Shown: positions 34,529 to 43,734 of the stretch, one piece after another
Numbering within the stretch: the stretch's first letter is position 1
Layout: each line of letters starts with the position of its first letter
Origin: an uncultured Oscillospiraceae bacterium
Lineage (GTDB): Bacteria; Bacillota; Clostridia; Oscillospirales; Oscillospiraceae
Reading direction: 5' to 3'
NCBI GenBank assembly: GCA_934667095.1
Contig: CAKULE010000011.1
Coordinates: 15,653 to 79,652 of the forward strand
Length of the DNA: 64,000 bases
The notes under the pieces: model-generated
What the model was told of the DNA's origin: nothing
The model's database searches: none
Seen by the model: the letters and a program-made list of their open reading frames with translations, nothing else
Translations under genes and position numbers: made by a program

Positions 34529-34557
34529 TTGACGGCGGCGGGGCATACAATTATAAT
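34529..34557 (+). promoter_or_regulatory. Promoter of the first MATE gene
   Basis: TTGACG (34529-34534), 17 bp, TATAAT (34552-34557), about 55 bp before the ATG. Confidence 0.8.
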
Positions 34558-34612
34558 CACTATCTCAATGCGGGCGCGGCCCGCGATCTCATTGGACCGA
34601 GGTTATCGTTGT

Positions 34613-36082
34613 ATGAAACAGCGCGGCTTTTCTCTCCGGGACCTGTTCAGGCCCATTAACCTGACTCAGGGCCCCTGCTGGAAGACCATTCTGGCCTTCT
34701 CCCTGCCTATCATCATCTCCTACCTGCTGCAGCAGGTGTACTCCATCAGCGACGCGGCCATCGTGGGCCAGACGCTCACCGCCAGCGAGGTGGCCGGCGT
34801 CAACGACACAACACCACTGGTGTTCATCTTCCTCCAGTTCGCCTTCGGCGTCAGCGCCGGCTTCTGCGTGGTGACGGCGTGCAGCGTGGGCGCCCGCAAG
34901 CAGGAAGGGGTCCGCCGCTCGCTGGCCACCCAGATCGTTCTGTCCGCGGTACTGACGGTGCTGCTCACCGCCGCAGCCCTCCTGCTGCTGAAGCCCATGC
35001 TGGCGTGGATCAACGTCACCCCGGACAGCCCGGAGGTCTACCGCGCGGCGTACACCTATTGCGCCCTCATCTTTGCCGGCATCGGCACCCAGCTGTTCTA
35101 CAACTTCATCTGCTCCTTCCTCCGCTCCCTGGGGGATTCGGTGACGCCGCTGCTTTTCCTGCTGTTCTCCACGGTGCTGAACGTGGGGCTGGACCTGCTG
35201 TTCATCGTGGTGTTCCGCTGGGGCGTGGCTGGCGCGGCCATCGCCACCGTTACCGCCCAGCTGCTGAGCACCATCGGCTGCTTTATCTACGCCTTCTCCA
35301 AGTATCCGGAGCTCCGACTGCACAGGGAGGACTGGCGCATCACCAGCAGCGACATCCGCCGCCACGTGGTGCAGGGGGTGCCGCTGGGGCTGCAGTTCTC
35401 CGTGCTGGCCATCGGCATCATCGTGATGCAGAGCGTCATCGTCAAGTTCGACATGCTGGACGGCATTATGGTGTCCAACGCGGCGCAGAACGGCTTCGGC
35501 GCGGCCAACAAGCTGAACAACCTGCTGATGACTCCCCTGAATGGCCTGGGCGCTGCCATGACCAGCTTCACCGCCCAGAACCTCGGCGCCGGGGACGGTC
35601 TCCGCATCCGCAAGGGGACCCTTCAGGGCATGCTCCTGATGGCCGTTACCGCCGGGCTGTCCATCGGTATCGGCTTGCTGCTGACCATCAATGGGGCCTA
35701 CCTCCACCTGTTCCTCTCCGCCGACAAGATCACGGAGGAGACCATCCGCTTCGGCAACACCTACCTCTATGTGGACCTGTCCATGTACCTGTTCCTCGGC
35801 GGCATCTTCGTGTGGCGCAACTGCGTGCAGGGCATCCGCAAGCCTCAGTTCGTACTGGGTGCCGGGGCCGCGGAGCTGGTGGCCCGGGTGGCGGTATGCT
35901 TGCTGCTGCCGGCGGCGCTGGCCGGCGGCGAGGTGAACGCTCTCGCCCCGGACTCCGCCCTGCTGGCCCTCTGCTTTGCAGATCCAATGGCGTGGGTGGC
36001 GGCGGACCTTGTGCTCATCGTCCCCGTGGTGCGCAATATTTTCAAAAACGACTACCGCTATCTCCGCAAGGTGGAGCTGTAA
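34613..36082 (+). CDS. MATE family efflux transporter
   Basis: 489 residues with twelve predicted helices in two MATE halves (LPIIISYLLQQVYSISDAAIVG and GLQFSVLAIGIIVMQSVIVKF mark the start of each). Family members export drugs or metabolites with Na+ or H+. ATG 34613 (MKQRGF) is chosen because the residues before it are not membrane-like and would lie over the promoter; the nearest GAGG is about 9 bp upstream. It is monocistronic, with its own promoter and terminator. Confidence 0.92.
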   Translation: MKQRGFSLRDLFRPINLTQGPCWKTILAFSLPIIISYLLQQVYSISDAAIVGQTLTASEVAGVNDTTPLVFIFLQFAFGVSAGFCVVTACSVGARKQEGVRRSLATQIVLSAVLTVLLTAAALLLLKPMLAWINVTPDSPEVYRAAYTYCALIFAGIGTQLFYNFICSFLRSLGDSVTPLLFLLFSTVLNVGLDLLFIVVFRWGVAGAAIATVTAQLLSTIGCFIYAFSKYPELRLHREDWRITSSDIRRHVVQGVPLGLQFSVLAIGIIVMQSVIVKFDMLDGIMVSNAAQNGFGAANKLNNLLMTPLNGLGAAMTSFTAQNLGAGDGLRIRKGTLQGMLLMAVTAGLSIGIGLLLTINGAYLHLFLSADKITEETIRFGNTYLYVDLSMYLFLGGIFVWRNCVQGIRKPQFVLGAGAAELVARVAVCLLLPAALAGGEVNALAPDSALLALCFADPMAWVAADLVLIVPVVRNIFKNDYRYLRKVEL

Positions 36083-36090
36083 CGGAGCAC

Positions 36091-36125
36091 AAAAGCTCCC
36101 CGGGCCGCTGGCCTGGGGAGCTTTT
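36091..36125. terminator. Bidirectional terminator after the MATE gene
   Basis: AAAAGCTCCCC (36091-36101) pairs with GGGGAGCTTTT (36115-36125), with GGCC/GGCC inside. A and T flanks allow function on both strands. Confidence 0.85.
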
Positions 36126-36142
36126 CCATATCCGGCAGAAAC

Positions 36143-36875
36143 TCACTCCGTGAAGCCCAACTGTACGATGCGCATGCGCATGGCGCCGTCTCCCAGCTTG
36201 GCCAGCAGGCGGAAAAAGCCGCTGACTGACGGGTCCCGCAGGTCATTGTAGCCCAGCATGTACCCTCGGCTGGAAACCCGGAGGGCCGGGCTCCACCGGC
36301 AGGCGCGTCCGGGTCAGGAAAGCCACGGCGAGGTCCGTCCCGATGGAAGATGCCACCACCAGCGCCAGCCGGGTCACTCCCTGCCAGGCCAGAAAGGCAT
36401 CCACCTGCCGGACCTCGTCCTCCTTGCTGACATACCGCTGGCCGGGGCAATAGACGGTGGAGGTGGGCGGGGTACAGAAATTTCGGTCCTTCAGGTGCTC
36501 CGCCACGGGCTCGCTGCTGGCGCCGGTGACGCCCATTTTGGCCCATGTCTGCACCGCCGCGATGGCCACGGGGATCATGGGCACGCAGATCAGCAGCACC
36601 ACCGCCGCAGGGACGTTGACGAAGCACGGCACGATGAACAGGATCAGCGGCGCCAGCGTGGCATAGAAGAACTGGGGCAGGTACGTGCCGAAGTAGGTCT
36701 CCAGCTGGTCCACGCCCTCCACCGTGACCTGCACAATCTCCGGGGTCCTGACCTGCTGGGAGTAAGACGCCCCCAGCCGCAGCAGCTTGTCATAGATGGC
36801 GCCCCGCAGAGCCTTCTTCACCGCCCGGGAGGAGAGGTAGCACATTCGGACCGCGCAGTTCGTATAGGCTAACAC
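36143..36875 (-). pseudogene. Decayed ABC transporter permease/ATPase gene
   Basis: The first 115 residues of the open frame 36243-36875 are part of a CydD-like transmembrane domain (SSRAVKKALRGAIYDKLLRLG, PEIVQVTVEGVDQLETYFGTYLPQ, then hydrophobic helices up to AAVQTWAK). Similarity then stops and the rest of the frame is unrelated, ending without any ATP-binding domain. The protein also lacks its N-terminal helices. In another frame a short conserved-looking tail (MLGYNDLRDPSVSGFFRLLA) runs to a stop at 36143, so frameshifts and deletions have occurred. It lies at the downstream end of the Bce-like module. Confidence 0.75.
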
Positions 36876-36924
36876 AGCGTTTCCTTCCGTGCAAGGTCAA
36901 AAAATGGATGGACAGACCAGTTAA

Positions 36925-36962
36925 AAAGCCCCGGCGCCTGCTGATGCAGGCGCCGGGGCTTT
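36925..36962 (-). terminator. Terminator of the Bce-like operon
   Basis: A 17-bp perfect stem (AAAGCCCCGGCGCCTGC and complement) with TGAT loop, followed on the minus strand by TTAACTGG, 15 bp after the FtsX-like gene stop. Confidence 0.9.
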
Positions 36963-36977
36963 AAGATTCCGTTCCGA

Positions 36978-39011
36978 TCAGGTCCTGCCGCCGACGATCC
37001 GCTCGTAGGTGCGGGCGGTGAGGACGAAGGCCGCGGCGTACAGCGCGGCGAAGGCCAGAAAGGTCCCCACGGTACACAGCAGCGTGGAGCCGGGTTCGTG
37101 CAGGCCGAACATGCTCAGCAGGCGGAGCATCAGGCCGAAGTCGAAGGCCACGTGGACCGCCGCCACCAGCAGCGGCGCGAAGAACACCGCCAGAACCTGA
37201 CTGTGGACGGACTGACGGACCATCTTCGGCTCCAGCCCCACCTCCTGCATGATGCGGAAGCGGGCGCAGTCCTCATACCCCTCGGAGATCTGCTTGTAGT
37301 AGAGAATGAGCACCGCCGCCATGATGAACAGCAGCCCCAGAAACAGACCGAGGAAGAAGAAGCCGCCGTTGATGGAGAAGTAATCCCGGGAGAATTCCTC
37401 TCTGGTGTCTACGGAGAGTCTCTCCCAGCTGCCGGTGACGGCTGGATCAAGGTCCGGATGCAGCTCCACTGCGGAGGGCAGCTCCAGCAGGGTGTCCTCG
37501 TCGGCGTTGGTCCGGTAGAAGGCCCGCCAGACCATGAAGCCGGCGTTGACGTTTCCTGCTGCGGCGCAGGCCGCCTGTGCTTCGTAGATATCCTGGAGGG
37601 CCGAGCCATCCTCCAGCACCAGCCACATGGGCGTGGCCGCCGAGACAAAGTCGGAGCCGACGGCCGGCTCCTCTCCGGTGAGGCGGGCGGCGTTTACGGT
37701 AAGCACTTCAAAGCGCCCGTCCGACTGGCCGGCCGCAGCCGCCGCGTCCATGGGGAAGCGCAGGGTGACCGGCTCAAACTCCGTGGGTACGGCATCCGTG
37801 AAGGTTCCGGTGTCGGCCGCGGTGAGGAAGTAGATCTGCAGCGGGTCCGCGTAAGTGCCCGCATAGCTCCCCAGCGTGTAGCCGCCCTCCTCCGCCCGCA
37901 TGGTCAGGGACAGCGCCCGGTAGGCGTACACCGGCTCCGCCGGGACGCCCTGCTCCTGCAGCGCCGCGCGCAGGACGGGGTCCATCGCAGCGCCGTCAAA
38001 GGGGTGCTCCTCCTCCGGGTGGTAGCGGATGGAGACCTCTATCTGCCCGGGGAACTGCTTTTCCAGCGTCCGCCGGGAGCTGAGGTACAGGGACAGCGTG
38101 CCCGACACCATCACCAGCACCATCGTGGACAGGATACACAGGTTGGCCAAGCCCACGGCATTGCGCCGCATCCGGTATAGCATACCGGACACGCCGATAA
38201 AATGTTTCGTCCGGTAGTAGTACCGCTTGTTCCGCCGCAGGGCCTTCAGCACCACGATGCTGACGGCGGAAAAGAGGGCGTAAGTGCCCAGAATGACCAG
38301 GATCACCGCCGGGAAGTACAGGACGAAGGCCATGCCGGCGCTCTTGGCAAAAATGGCGATGGCGTACCCGCCGCCGAGGCACAGCACGCCGAACACCGCC
38401 GCCGCCACCCGGGTCCTGGGCTCACGCTCGCCGGCAGAGCCCTCCCGCAGCAGCTCGGCAGGGCTCTGCCGGCCCAGCCGCAGCAGCTCTACCACAAGGT
38501 CGAACAGCAGGATAGCAGAGAACAGGAGCACGGTATAGCGGATGCTCTCCCAGGAGACATAGAAGCCGAACCACGGGCCCGCGCCCATGATGCGGCAGAG
38601 CAGGAGGGTCACCAGCTTTTGCAGCCAGATCCCGATCACCAGCCCTCCGCCGATGCCGGCAAGGGCGGCGTAAAGTGTCTCCAGCAGGAGCATCCGGGCA
38701 ATATGCCGCTTGCCGAGGCCCAGCATGTTATAGAGCGCCAGCTCCCGCCGACGGCGCTTCATGAGGAAGCTGCCGGTGTAGGTCAGGAAGATGGCGGCGA
38801 ATATGGCCACCACAATGACGCCGATGCTCATGAACATGGAGAGATAGGCATACCGGGTCATCACCGGCAGATCCCGCGCGCTGGCCAGCGACCCGATGAT
38901 GTAGAACGCGGCGGCAGTGCCGGCCAGCGTCAGCAGATAGGGTAGATAGAACTGCCGGTTCCGCACCATGTTCGTCAGTGCCAGTCGGGGAAAGAAAGCG
39001 GCCTTACGCAT
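36978..39011 (-). CDS. BceB-like FtsX-domain ABC permease
   Basis: 677 residues with ten predicted helices and a large extracellular domain (about 325-555) between helices 7 and 8, the BceB/YtsD layout. These permeases, with a BceA ATPase, sense and free lipid II-type targets from peptide antibiotics such as bacitracin, and signal to the neighbouring kinase. ATG 39011 overlaps the ATPase stop by 8 bp (ATGCGTAA). The RR-kinase-ATPase-permease order here is the standard Bce module. Confidence 0.9.
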   Translation of the reverse strand: MRKAAFFPRLALTNMVRNRQFYLPYLLTLAGTAAAFYIIGSLASARDLPVMTRYAYLSMFMSIGVIVVAIFAAIFLTYTGSFLMKRRRRELALYNMLGLGKRHIARMLLLETLYAALAGIGGGLVIGIWLQKLVTLLLCRIMGAGPWFGFYVSWESIRYTVLLFSAILLFDLVVELLRLGRQSPAELLREGSAGEREPRTRVAAAVFGVLCLGGGYAIAIFAKSAGMAFVLYFPAVILVILGTYALFSAVSIVVLKALRRNKRYYYRTKHFIGVSGMLYRMRRNAVGLANLCILSTMVLVMVSGTLSLYLSSRRTLEKQFPGQIEVSIRYHPEEEHPFDGAAMDPVLRAALQEQGVPAEPVYAYRALSLTMRAEEGGYTLGSYAGTYADPLQIYFLTAADTGTFTDAVPTEFEPVTLRFPMDAAAAAGQSDGRFEVLTVNAARLTGEEPAVGSDFVSAATPMWLVLEDGSALQDIYEAQAACAAAGNVNAGFMVWRAFYRTNADEDTLLELPSAVELHPDLDPAVTGSWERLSVDTREEFSRDYFSINGGFFFLGLFLGLLFIMAAVLILYYKQISEGYEDCARFRIMQEVGLEPKMVRQSVHSQVLAVFFAPLLVAAVHVAFDFGLMLRLLSMFGLHEPGSTLLCTVGTFLAFAALYAAAFVLTARTYERIVGGRT

Positions 39012-39771
39012 GGGCTTCACCGCCCTGTGTCAGTACGGTCAGCGTGTCGGAGATGCGGCGGAACTGGGCCTCATAGCTGGCGCCGCCGCGGTAGAGCTGG
39101 TGGTACACCCGGCCGTCCCGCAGGAAGAGTACCCGCTCCGCATGGCTGGCCGCCTTGACGGAGTGGGTGACCATCAGGATGGTCTGCCCGGCCTCGTTGA
39201 TCCGGCCGAAGAGCTCCAGCAGGTGGTCCGCCGCCCGGGAGTCCAGCGCGCCGGTGGGCTCGTCCGCCAACACCAGCTGGGGGCCCGTAATGAGCGCCCG
39301 GGCCACCGCCGCCCGCTGCTTCTGGCCGCCGGAGACCTCATAAGGGTATTTATCCAGCAGCTCGGCGATGCCCAGCTGGTCCGCCAGCGGCTTCAGCTTG
39401 GCTTCCATCTCCGAGTAGGGCCGGCCTGCCAGCACCAGCGGGAGGAAGATGTTGTCCCGCAGGGTAAAGGTGTCCAGCAGGTTGAAATCCTGAAAGACAA
39501 AGCCCAGATGGGAGCGGCGGAAGGCCGCCATGTCCTTCTCCCGGATGTCGGACAGGGCCCGACCGTTCAGCAGGACCTCCCCGGCGGTGGGACGGTCCAG
39601 CGCCGCCAGAATGTTCAGCAGGGTGGTCTTGCCGGAGCCCGACTCCCCCATGATGGCCACGTACTCTCCCGGCTCCACGGAGAAGGTCACGTTCCGCAGG
39701 GCCTCCACCTGACTGCCGCCGAAGCGGCTGGAATAGGTCTTCTGTAAATGCTGCACTTCCAATAATGGCAT
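39004..39771 (-). CDS. BceA-like ABC ATPase
   Basis: 255 residues with Walker A GESGSGKT (about 42-49), Q-loop FQDFNLLD, signature VSGGQKQR, Walker B LVLADEPTGALD and H-loop MVTHS, the MacB/BceA group. ATG 39771 follows AAGGAGTG at 8 bp. A longer in-frame reading that runs upstream into the kinase gene is not real: it covers the promoter and the antisense of the kinase end. Partner of the BceB-like permease. Confidence 0.93.
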   Translation of the reverse strand: MPLLEVQHLQKTYSSRFGGSQVEALRNVTFSVEPGEYVAIMGESGSGKTTLLNILAALDRPTAGEVLLNGRALSDIREKDMAAFRRSHLGFVFQDFNLLDTFTLRDNIFLPLVLAGRPYSEMEAKLKPLADQLGIAELLDKYPYEVSGGQKQRAAVARALITGPQLVLADEPTGALDSRAADHLLELFGRINEAGQTILMVTHSVKAASHAERVLFLRDGRVYHQLYRGGASYEAQFRRISDTLTVLTQGGEAHA

Positions 39772-39800
39772 AAAGGTCACTCCTTGTTTGACGTAGCCCC

Positions 39801-39866
39801 ATTTTACCGGAAAGCCGGACTGTCTGCCATTCATTTGGCTTACAGTCCGGCTCCGCAGCTTACAGT
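39801..39866 (-). promoter_or_regulatory. bceAB-like promoter with two response-regulator sites
   Basis: On the minus strand TAAAAT (39801-39806) is the -10 and TGGCAG (39824-39829) a poor -35. Upstream lie two identical ACTGTAAGC direct repeats (39838-39846 and 39858-39866) exactly 20 bp apart. A weak -35 with tandem sites two helical turns apart is what an activator-dependent OmpR-family promoter looks like. The likely activator is the RR encoded at 40862. Confidence 0.6.
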
Positions 39867-39875
39867 TTTGCAAGG

Positions 39876-40865
39876 TCACTCCAGCATCCGGCGGGTACGG
39901 CCCAGCTCCAGCCGCACGGCGGTGCCCTCCCCGGGGCGGGAGGTGAGGGAGATGCCGTGCTCCAGCCGGTCCATCACCTCTTTGCAGAGGTACAGGCCGA
40001 TGCCGGTGGACTTCTTGTCCGCCCGGCCGTTGTAGCCGGTGTAGCCCTGCTCGAACACCCGGGCCTGATCCTCCTCTCGGATGCCGATGCCGCTGTCGGC
40101 GATGATCAGCGCGCCGCCGTCGCCGTAAATGCGGATGATCCCACCGGCGGGGGTGTACTTCAGCGCGTTGGACAGCACCTGCTCGATCACGAACAGCAGC
40201 CACTTCTCGTCCGTCAATATCCGCCGTCCGGTCTCCTGAAAGTCCAGGGTGATCCTTTTCAGAATGAATATCCGGGAGAGCTTCCGCACCGCCTGCCGCA
40301 CGATGCCGTCCAGCTCGTACTCCTGCAGGATGTAGTCGGTGTAGTCGCTGTCCAGCCGCAGATAGGACAGCACCATCTCCACATACTGCCGGATCTTCAG
40401 CAGCTCCACCTCCAGCTCATCCCGGCGGGGGCCGCCGCCCTCCTGCAGCAGCAGGTCCATGGCGGCGATAGGCGTCTTGATCTGGTGGACCCAGAGGGAG
40501 TAGTAGTCCGTCAGCTCCTTGAGACGGGCCTCCTTCTCCGCCGCCAGCCTGGCCCGGTCCCGACAGACCGCCCGCAGCAGCGCCTGGTAGTCCTCCTCCA
40601 GCAGCCCCTGGGCCGGCGGCAGGGGGAGCTCCTTTTCTCCTGCCCGGCGCAGGAGGTATTCCAGTTCCCGGTGGCGCAGGAGGAACCGGCGGTAGCCCAC
40701 CGCAAACAGCACCAGTCCCAGCGCCAGACACAGGGCCCCGGCGTAAAGGGGCGCCTCCGGCGGGACGTCGTAGAGGAGGAACACCGCTGTGAAAATACAC
40801 ACCTCCCCCGCCAGCAGCAACAGCAGTTTGTACTGCCGCTTCAGATAGGCCCGCAGCATCCTCAT
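39876..40865 (-). CDS. BceS-like intramembrane-sensing histidine kinase
   Basis: 329 residues. Two close transmembrane helices (about 13-32 and 38-58) have almost no extracellular loop, typical of kinases that sense through a BceAB transporter. The phospho-accepting His127 lies in LWVHQIKTPI, the N-box is in VIEQVLSNALKY, G1 is IADSGIGI and G2 is KKSTGIGLYL. The start overlaps the RR stop by 4 bp. Confidence 0.93.
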   Translation of the reverse strand: MRMLRAYLKRQYKLLLLLAGEVCIFTAVFLLYDVPPEAPLYAGALCLALGLVLFAVGYRRFLLRHRELEYLLRRAGEKELPLPPAQGLLEEDYQALLRAVCRDRARLAAEKEARLKELTDYYSLWVHQIKTPIAAMDLLLQEGGGPRRDELEVELLKIRQYVEMVLSYLRLDSDYTDYILQEYELDGIVRQAVRKLSRIFILKRITLDFQETGRRILTDEKWLLFVIEQVLSNALKYTPAGGIIRIYGDGGALIIADSGIGIREEDQARVFEQGYTGYNGRADKKSTGIGLYLCKEVMDRLEHGISLTSRPGEGTAVRLELGRTRRMLE

Positions 40866-41536
40866 CCCTCCACCAGATAGCCCGCGCCCTTCCGGGTGCG
40901 GATCAGGTCGGGCAGGCCGGCGGCATCCAGCTTCTTCCGCAGCCGGGTCACGTTCACCGTCAGGGTGTTCTCATCCACAAAGCTGTCCGACTCCCACAGG
41001 CGGGTCATGATGGCCTCCCGGCTGACGATCTCTCCCCGGTGCTCCAGCAGCAGCTGGAGGATGCGCAGCTCGTTCCGGGTCAGCTCCACCCGCTGGTCCC
41101 GGACGGTCAGCGTGCCGTCCGAGGTGTTCAGCATCCCGCCGCCGCAGGCGATCAGGTGGGCGGTGCCGGCAAAATCATAGGCCCGCCGCAGCATGGCCCC
41201 CACCTTAGCGGAGAGCACCTGCAAATGGAAGGGTTTGGCCAGCAGGTCGTCCCCGCCCATCTCCATGGCCATCACCTGATCCATGTCGTCGGCGGCGGAG
41301 GTAAGAAACAGGATGGGCACCTGCGACACCGCCCGGATCACCCGGCACCAGTGGTAGCCGTTGAAGAAGGGCAGTGAGATGTCCAGCAGCACCAGCTGGG
41401 GGTCGAAGGCGGCAAACTCCGCCAGCACATCATCGAACCGCTCCGCGCAGGCCACCTGATAACCCCAGCTCTCCAGATGCCGCTTCACCGCCCCGGCAAT
41501 GACCCCGTCATCCTCCACCACAAAGATCCGATACAT
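40862..41536 (-). CDS. OmpR-family response regulator (BceR-like)
   Basis: 224 residues. The receiver has the acidic pair in VVEDD (8-10), the phospho-aspartate Asp52 (LVLLDISLPFFNG), Thr/Ser in FLTSAADD and Lys in LLAKPF. The winged-helix output domain follows (ELTRNELRILQLLLEHRGEIVSR, then LTVNVTRLRKKL). ATG 41536 is chosen for GGGGG upstream; an ATG two codons earlier is also possible. It probably activates the downstream bceAB-like genes. Confidence 0.93.
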   Translation of the reverse strand: MYRIFVVEDDGVIAGAVKRHLESWGYQVACAERFDDVLAEFAAFDPQLVLLDISLPFFNGYHWCRVIRAVSQVPILFLTSAADDMDQVMAMEMGGDDLLAKPFHLQVLSAKVGAMLRRAYDFAGTAHLIACGGGMLNTSDGTLTVRDQRVELTRNELRILQLLLEHRGEIVSREAIMTRLWESDSFVDENTLTVNVTRLRKKLDAAGLPDLIRTRKGAGYLVEG

Positions 41537-41575
41537 CCGCATCCCCCATTCAAACCGTTTCTGCCAGTGTACCAC

Positions 41576-41604
41576 AGCTCCCCCTCCCGCGCAAGGATGG
41601 GATG
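41576..41604 (-). promoter_or_regulatory. Promoter of the two-component genes
   Basis: Minus-strand TTGCGC (41599-41604), 17 bp, TACACT (41576-41581), about 40 bp before the RR start. It lies just outside the mobile element's left end. Confidence 0.6.
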
Positions 41605-41655
41605 GAGATGCCCGCACCGCTTAAATTTCCAGCCGGAGCAGGCGGACGGGCTGAG

Positions 41656-41702
41656 CAAAAAATAAGAGCACCGCTTTGAGGAGCGGTCCAATAAAACAGT
41701 AT
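41656..41702. repeat. Left terminal inverted repeat of the element
   Basis: Outer 19-bp arm at 41656-41674, a 13-bp spacer and an inner 15-bp arm at 41688-41702. On the minus strand the spacer and outer arm can also fold (ACCGCT/AGCGGT) before a T6 run, so the end may act as a terminator for the recombinase transcript. Confidence 0.9.
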
Positions 41703-41720
41703 AATAATGTTCTCGGGAAG

Positions 41721-41742
41721 GCGGCATGAGTAATCATGCCGC
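41721..41742. terminator. Hairpin overlapping the recombinase stop
   Basis: GCGGCATGA/TCATGCCGC with a 4-nt loop. The TGA stop of the recombinase lies in one arm. TTTT follows on the plus strand, so as a terminator it would act best on transcripts entering from the host side. Confidence 0.55.
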
Positions 41743-43473
41743 TTTTCCGTTCATAACGTCATAGAGTAAATTGGCGGGAAGTATGCCGATATAGTTGTAG
41801 CTGATCGTCACATCCTGCACTCGGTGTCCGCTGGACTTGTCCGGTGCATGAACATATACGGTATTGACCATATCGTTCAAAATCGTAGGTGTCAGCTTCT
41901 CCAGATACAGGTATTTCTTCGCCTGTCGGATAAACCTATCAACATTCTCCGCTTGATCTTCTTGATTCTGTATTTCGTTTTCAAGCATTTCAATCTTGGC
42001 TCTCAAGTCTGCCTGCTCTTGCTCATAATCATCAGATAACATCTGAAAACGAGCTTCGGACAGCTTTCCATTGACCATATCCTCATAAATACGCTTGAAC
42101 AATCTGTCCAGTTCAGCCAGACGGTTTTCGGATTTCTGCAAGGTTCGCTTCTTGGCAGAAAGCTCTTTTCTCGCTTCCTCACTTCGCTTTGCGCCCAATG
42201 CTCTGCGGAACGCATCCTCATAATCAGCAACACATTGGATTACCAACCTCATGTGTTGGAGTGTACCTTCTTCCAAAACGACGGCACGGATGAAATGGGT
42301 GTCGCAGACCTCCTTGCCCTTTTTACGGGAAGTGGAGCATACAAAGTGGTCTTGTCTGGTTTCAAAACTGTTGCTGGTGCAGTAGTACAATTTCTCACCG
42401 CAATCGGCACAGCGGACGAGACCGGAGAACATATTGGTCTTGCCTGTTCTGGCAGGTCTGCGTTTGTTCTTGCGAAGTTCCTGCACACGGGCAAAGGTTT
42501 CTTCGTCAATAATGGCTTCATGAGTGTTCTCGAAAATCTTCCATTGGTCTGGAGGGTTTTCAAGTTTCTTTTTGCTTCTGTACGATTGCTTGCGGGTTTT
42601 GAAGTTGACCATGTGACCAAGATATTCCTGCTTTTCCAGTATGCCGGTGATGGTGCGTGGTGCCCAATCGTAAGGATTATCGGGGGTCTTTGCAGGAGCA
42701 TTTCGTCCCATCTTCATCCAATGAACGGTGGGGCAATCCACCTTTGCTTCCTTCAGCTTCTTTGAAATCTGAGAGGGGCCGAAGCCCTCCATACACCATG
42801 CGAAGATCTGACGGACAACGGCTGCGGCTTCATCATCCACAATCCAATGTCTCTTTGGATTGTCGGGATCTTTCATGTAGCCGTAGGGCGGGTTGGTGGT
42901 CAGATACTCACCGGATTCGCCTTTCTGCTTCATAACTGCTTTGACCTTTTTACTGCTATCCTTGACATAGAACTCATTGATGATATTCAAGAACGGAGTA
43001 AAATCGTTGTCCTGCTGATTGGCGCTGTCCACGCCGCTGTTCACGGCGATGAAACGGATATCGTGTTCGGGAAAAAGCATTTCCGTGTAGAGACCGACTT
43101 CCAGATAGTTTCTGCCGATACGGCTCATATCCTTGGCGATGATGACACCAATTTTGTCGTCCTTTACCAGTTCGATCATGCGGTTCCAATCAGGTCTGTT
43201 GAAGTTTGCACCAGAGTAACCATCGTCGACGAAAAATTGGATGTTTCGGAAACCTTGTTCTTGTGCGTATTTTTTGAGAATCGCCTTTTGATTGACAATG
43301 CTGTTGCTCTCTCCTGTGAGTTCGTCATCACGACTGAGTCTACAGTAGATAGCAGTAATTTTGTCAGACTGCCTATTCACGTCTTGTTCCTCCTTAATCG
43401 GCGGGCAGTCTGCCAATACAGGATTGCTTGTAGTCATTATATCATACCCCTGCAAACTTGTCTCCTTTGTCAT
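41734..43473 (-). CDS. Large serine recombinase (TnpX type)
   Basis: 579 residues. The resolvase domain has the catalytic serine in AIYCRLSRDD (Ser47) and the conserved SRIGRNYLEVG. The recombinase domain (about 190-300, YGYMKDPDNPKRHWIVDDEAA) is followed by a zinc ribbon (CADCGEKLYYC...FVCSTSRKKGKEVC), a long coiled coil (420-510) and a C-terminal DUF4368-like region. It should catalyse excision and insertion of the element, with strand exchange at a dinucleotide core. The start overlaps the TnpW stop by 4 bp; an ATG at residue 13 is an alternative. Confidence 0.93.
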   Translation of the reverse strand: MTKETSLQGYDIMTTSNPVLADCPPIKEEQDVNRQSDKITAIYCRLSRDDELTGESNSIVNQKAILKKYAQEQGFRNIQFFVDDGYSGANFNRPDWNRMIELVKDDKIGVIIAKDMSRIGRNYLEVGLYTEMLFPEHDIRFIAVNSGVDSANQQDNDFTPFLNIINEFYVKDSSKKVKAVMKQKGESGEYLTTNPPYGYMKDPDNPKRHWIVDDEAAAVVRQIFAWCMEGFGPSQISKKLKEAKVDCPTVHWMKMGRNAPAKTPDNPYDWAPRTITGILEKQEYLGHMVNFKTRKQSYRSKKKLENPPDQWKIFENTHEAIIDEETFARVQELRKNKRRPARTGKTNMFSGLVRCADCGEKLYYCTSNSFETRQDHFVCSTSRKKGKEVCDTHFIRAVVLEEGTLQHMRLVIQCVADYEDAFRRALGAKRSEEARKELSAKKRTLQKSENRLAELDRLFKRIYEDMVNGKLSEARFQMLSDDYEQEQADLRAKIEMLENEIQNQEDQAENVDRFIRQAKKYLYLEKLTPTILNDMVNTVYVHAPDKSSGHRVQDVTISYNYIGILPANLLYDVMNGKAA

Positions 43474-43676
43474 TCTTCGTCAACCTCCTTTGCCATGTGG
43501 TCGAGTAATTTACCGGAAAGACTTCGTGTGCCGTCGTAGCTGCCGCCAAATCTGTAAGTAGTCTGACCGGAACGGATGGTCACGGTGATCTTCGGCAGCT
43601 CTGCCGCACAGTAGTTGTGAACAACAATGCTGCCGTTTTCGTTGATGGTGTAATTCTTGTTTTCCTTTTCTTTCAT
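43470..43676 (-). CDS. tnpW: Transposon-encoded protein TnpW-like
   Basis: 68 residues. The C-terminal half (TIRSGQTTYRFGGSYDGT, then SLSGKLLDHMAKE) follows the TnpW pattern of Tn4451-type elements: a TTY strand, then a helix of the LxDKILxLI kind. Its function is unknown. ATG 43676 has AGAAAGGA upstream; a longer in-frame reading into the relaxase gene is rejected. It is coupled to the recombinase by a 4-bp overlap. Confidence 0.75.
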   Translation of the reverse strand: MKEKENKNYTINENGSIVVHNYCAAELPKITVTIRSGQTTYRFGGSYDGTRSLSGKLLDHMAKEVDEE

Positions 43677-43734
43677 ATAATTGTCCTTTCTTGGTTTGGA
43701 ATGGATAGGAACGGAAACGAATCGAAGGGAATGA

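Noticed and set aside
39772..40203. Upstream extension of the BceA-like ATPase
   Set aside because: The extension runs over the promoter and through the end of the kinase gene in another frame, and its residues do not match an ABC protein. A strong ribosome binding site supports ATG 39771.
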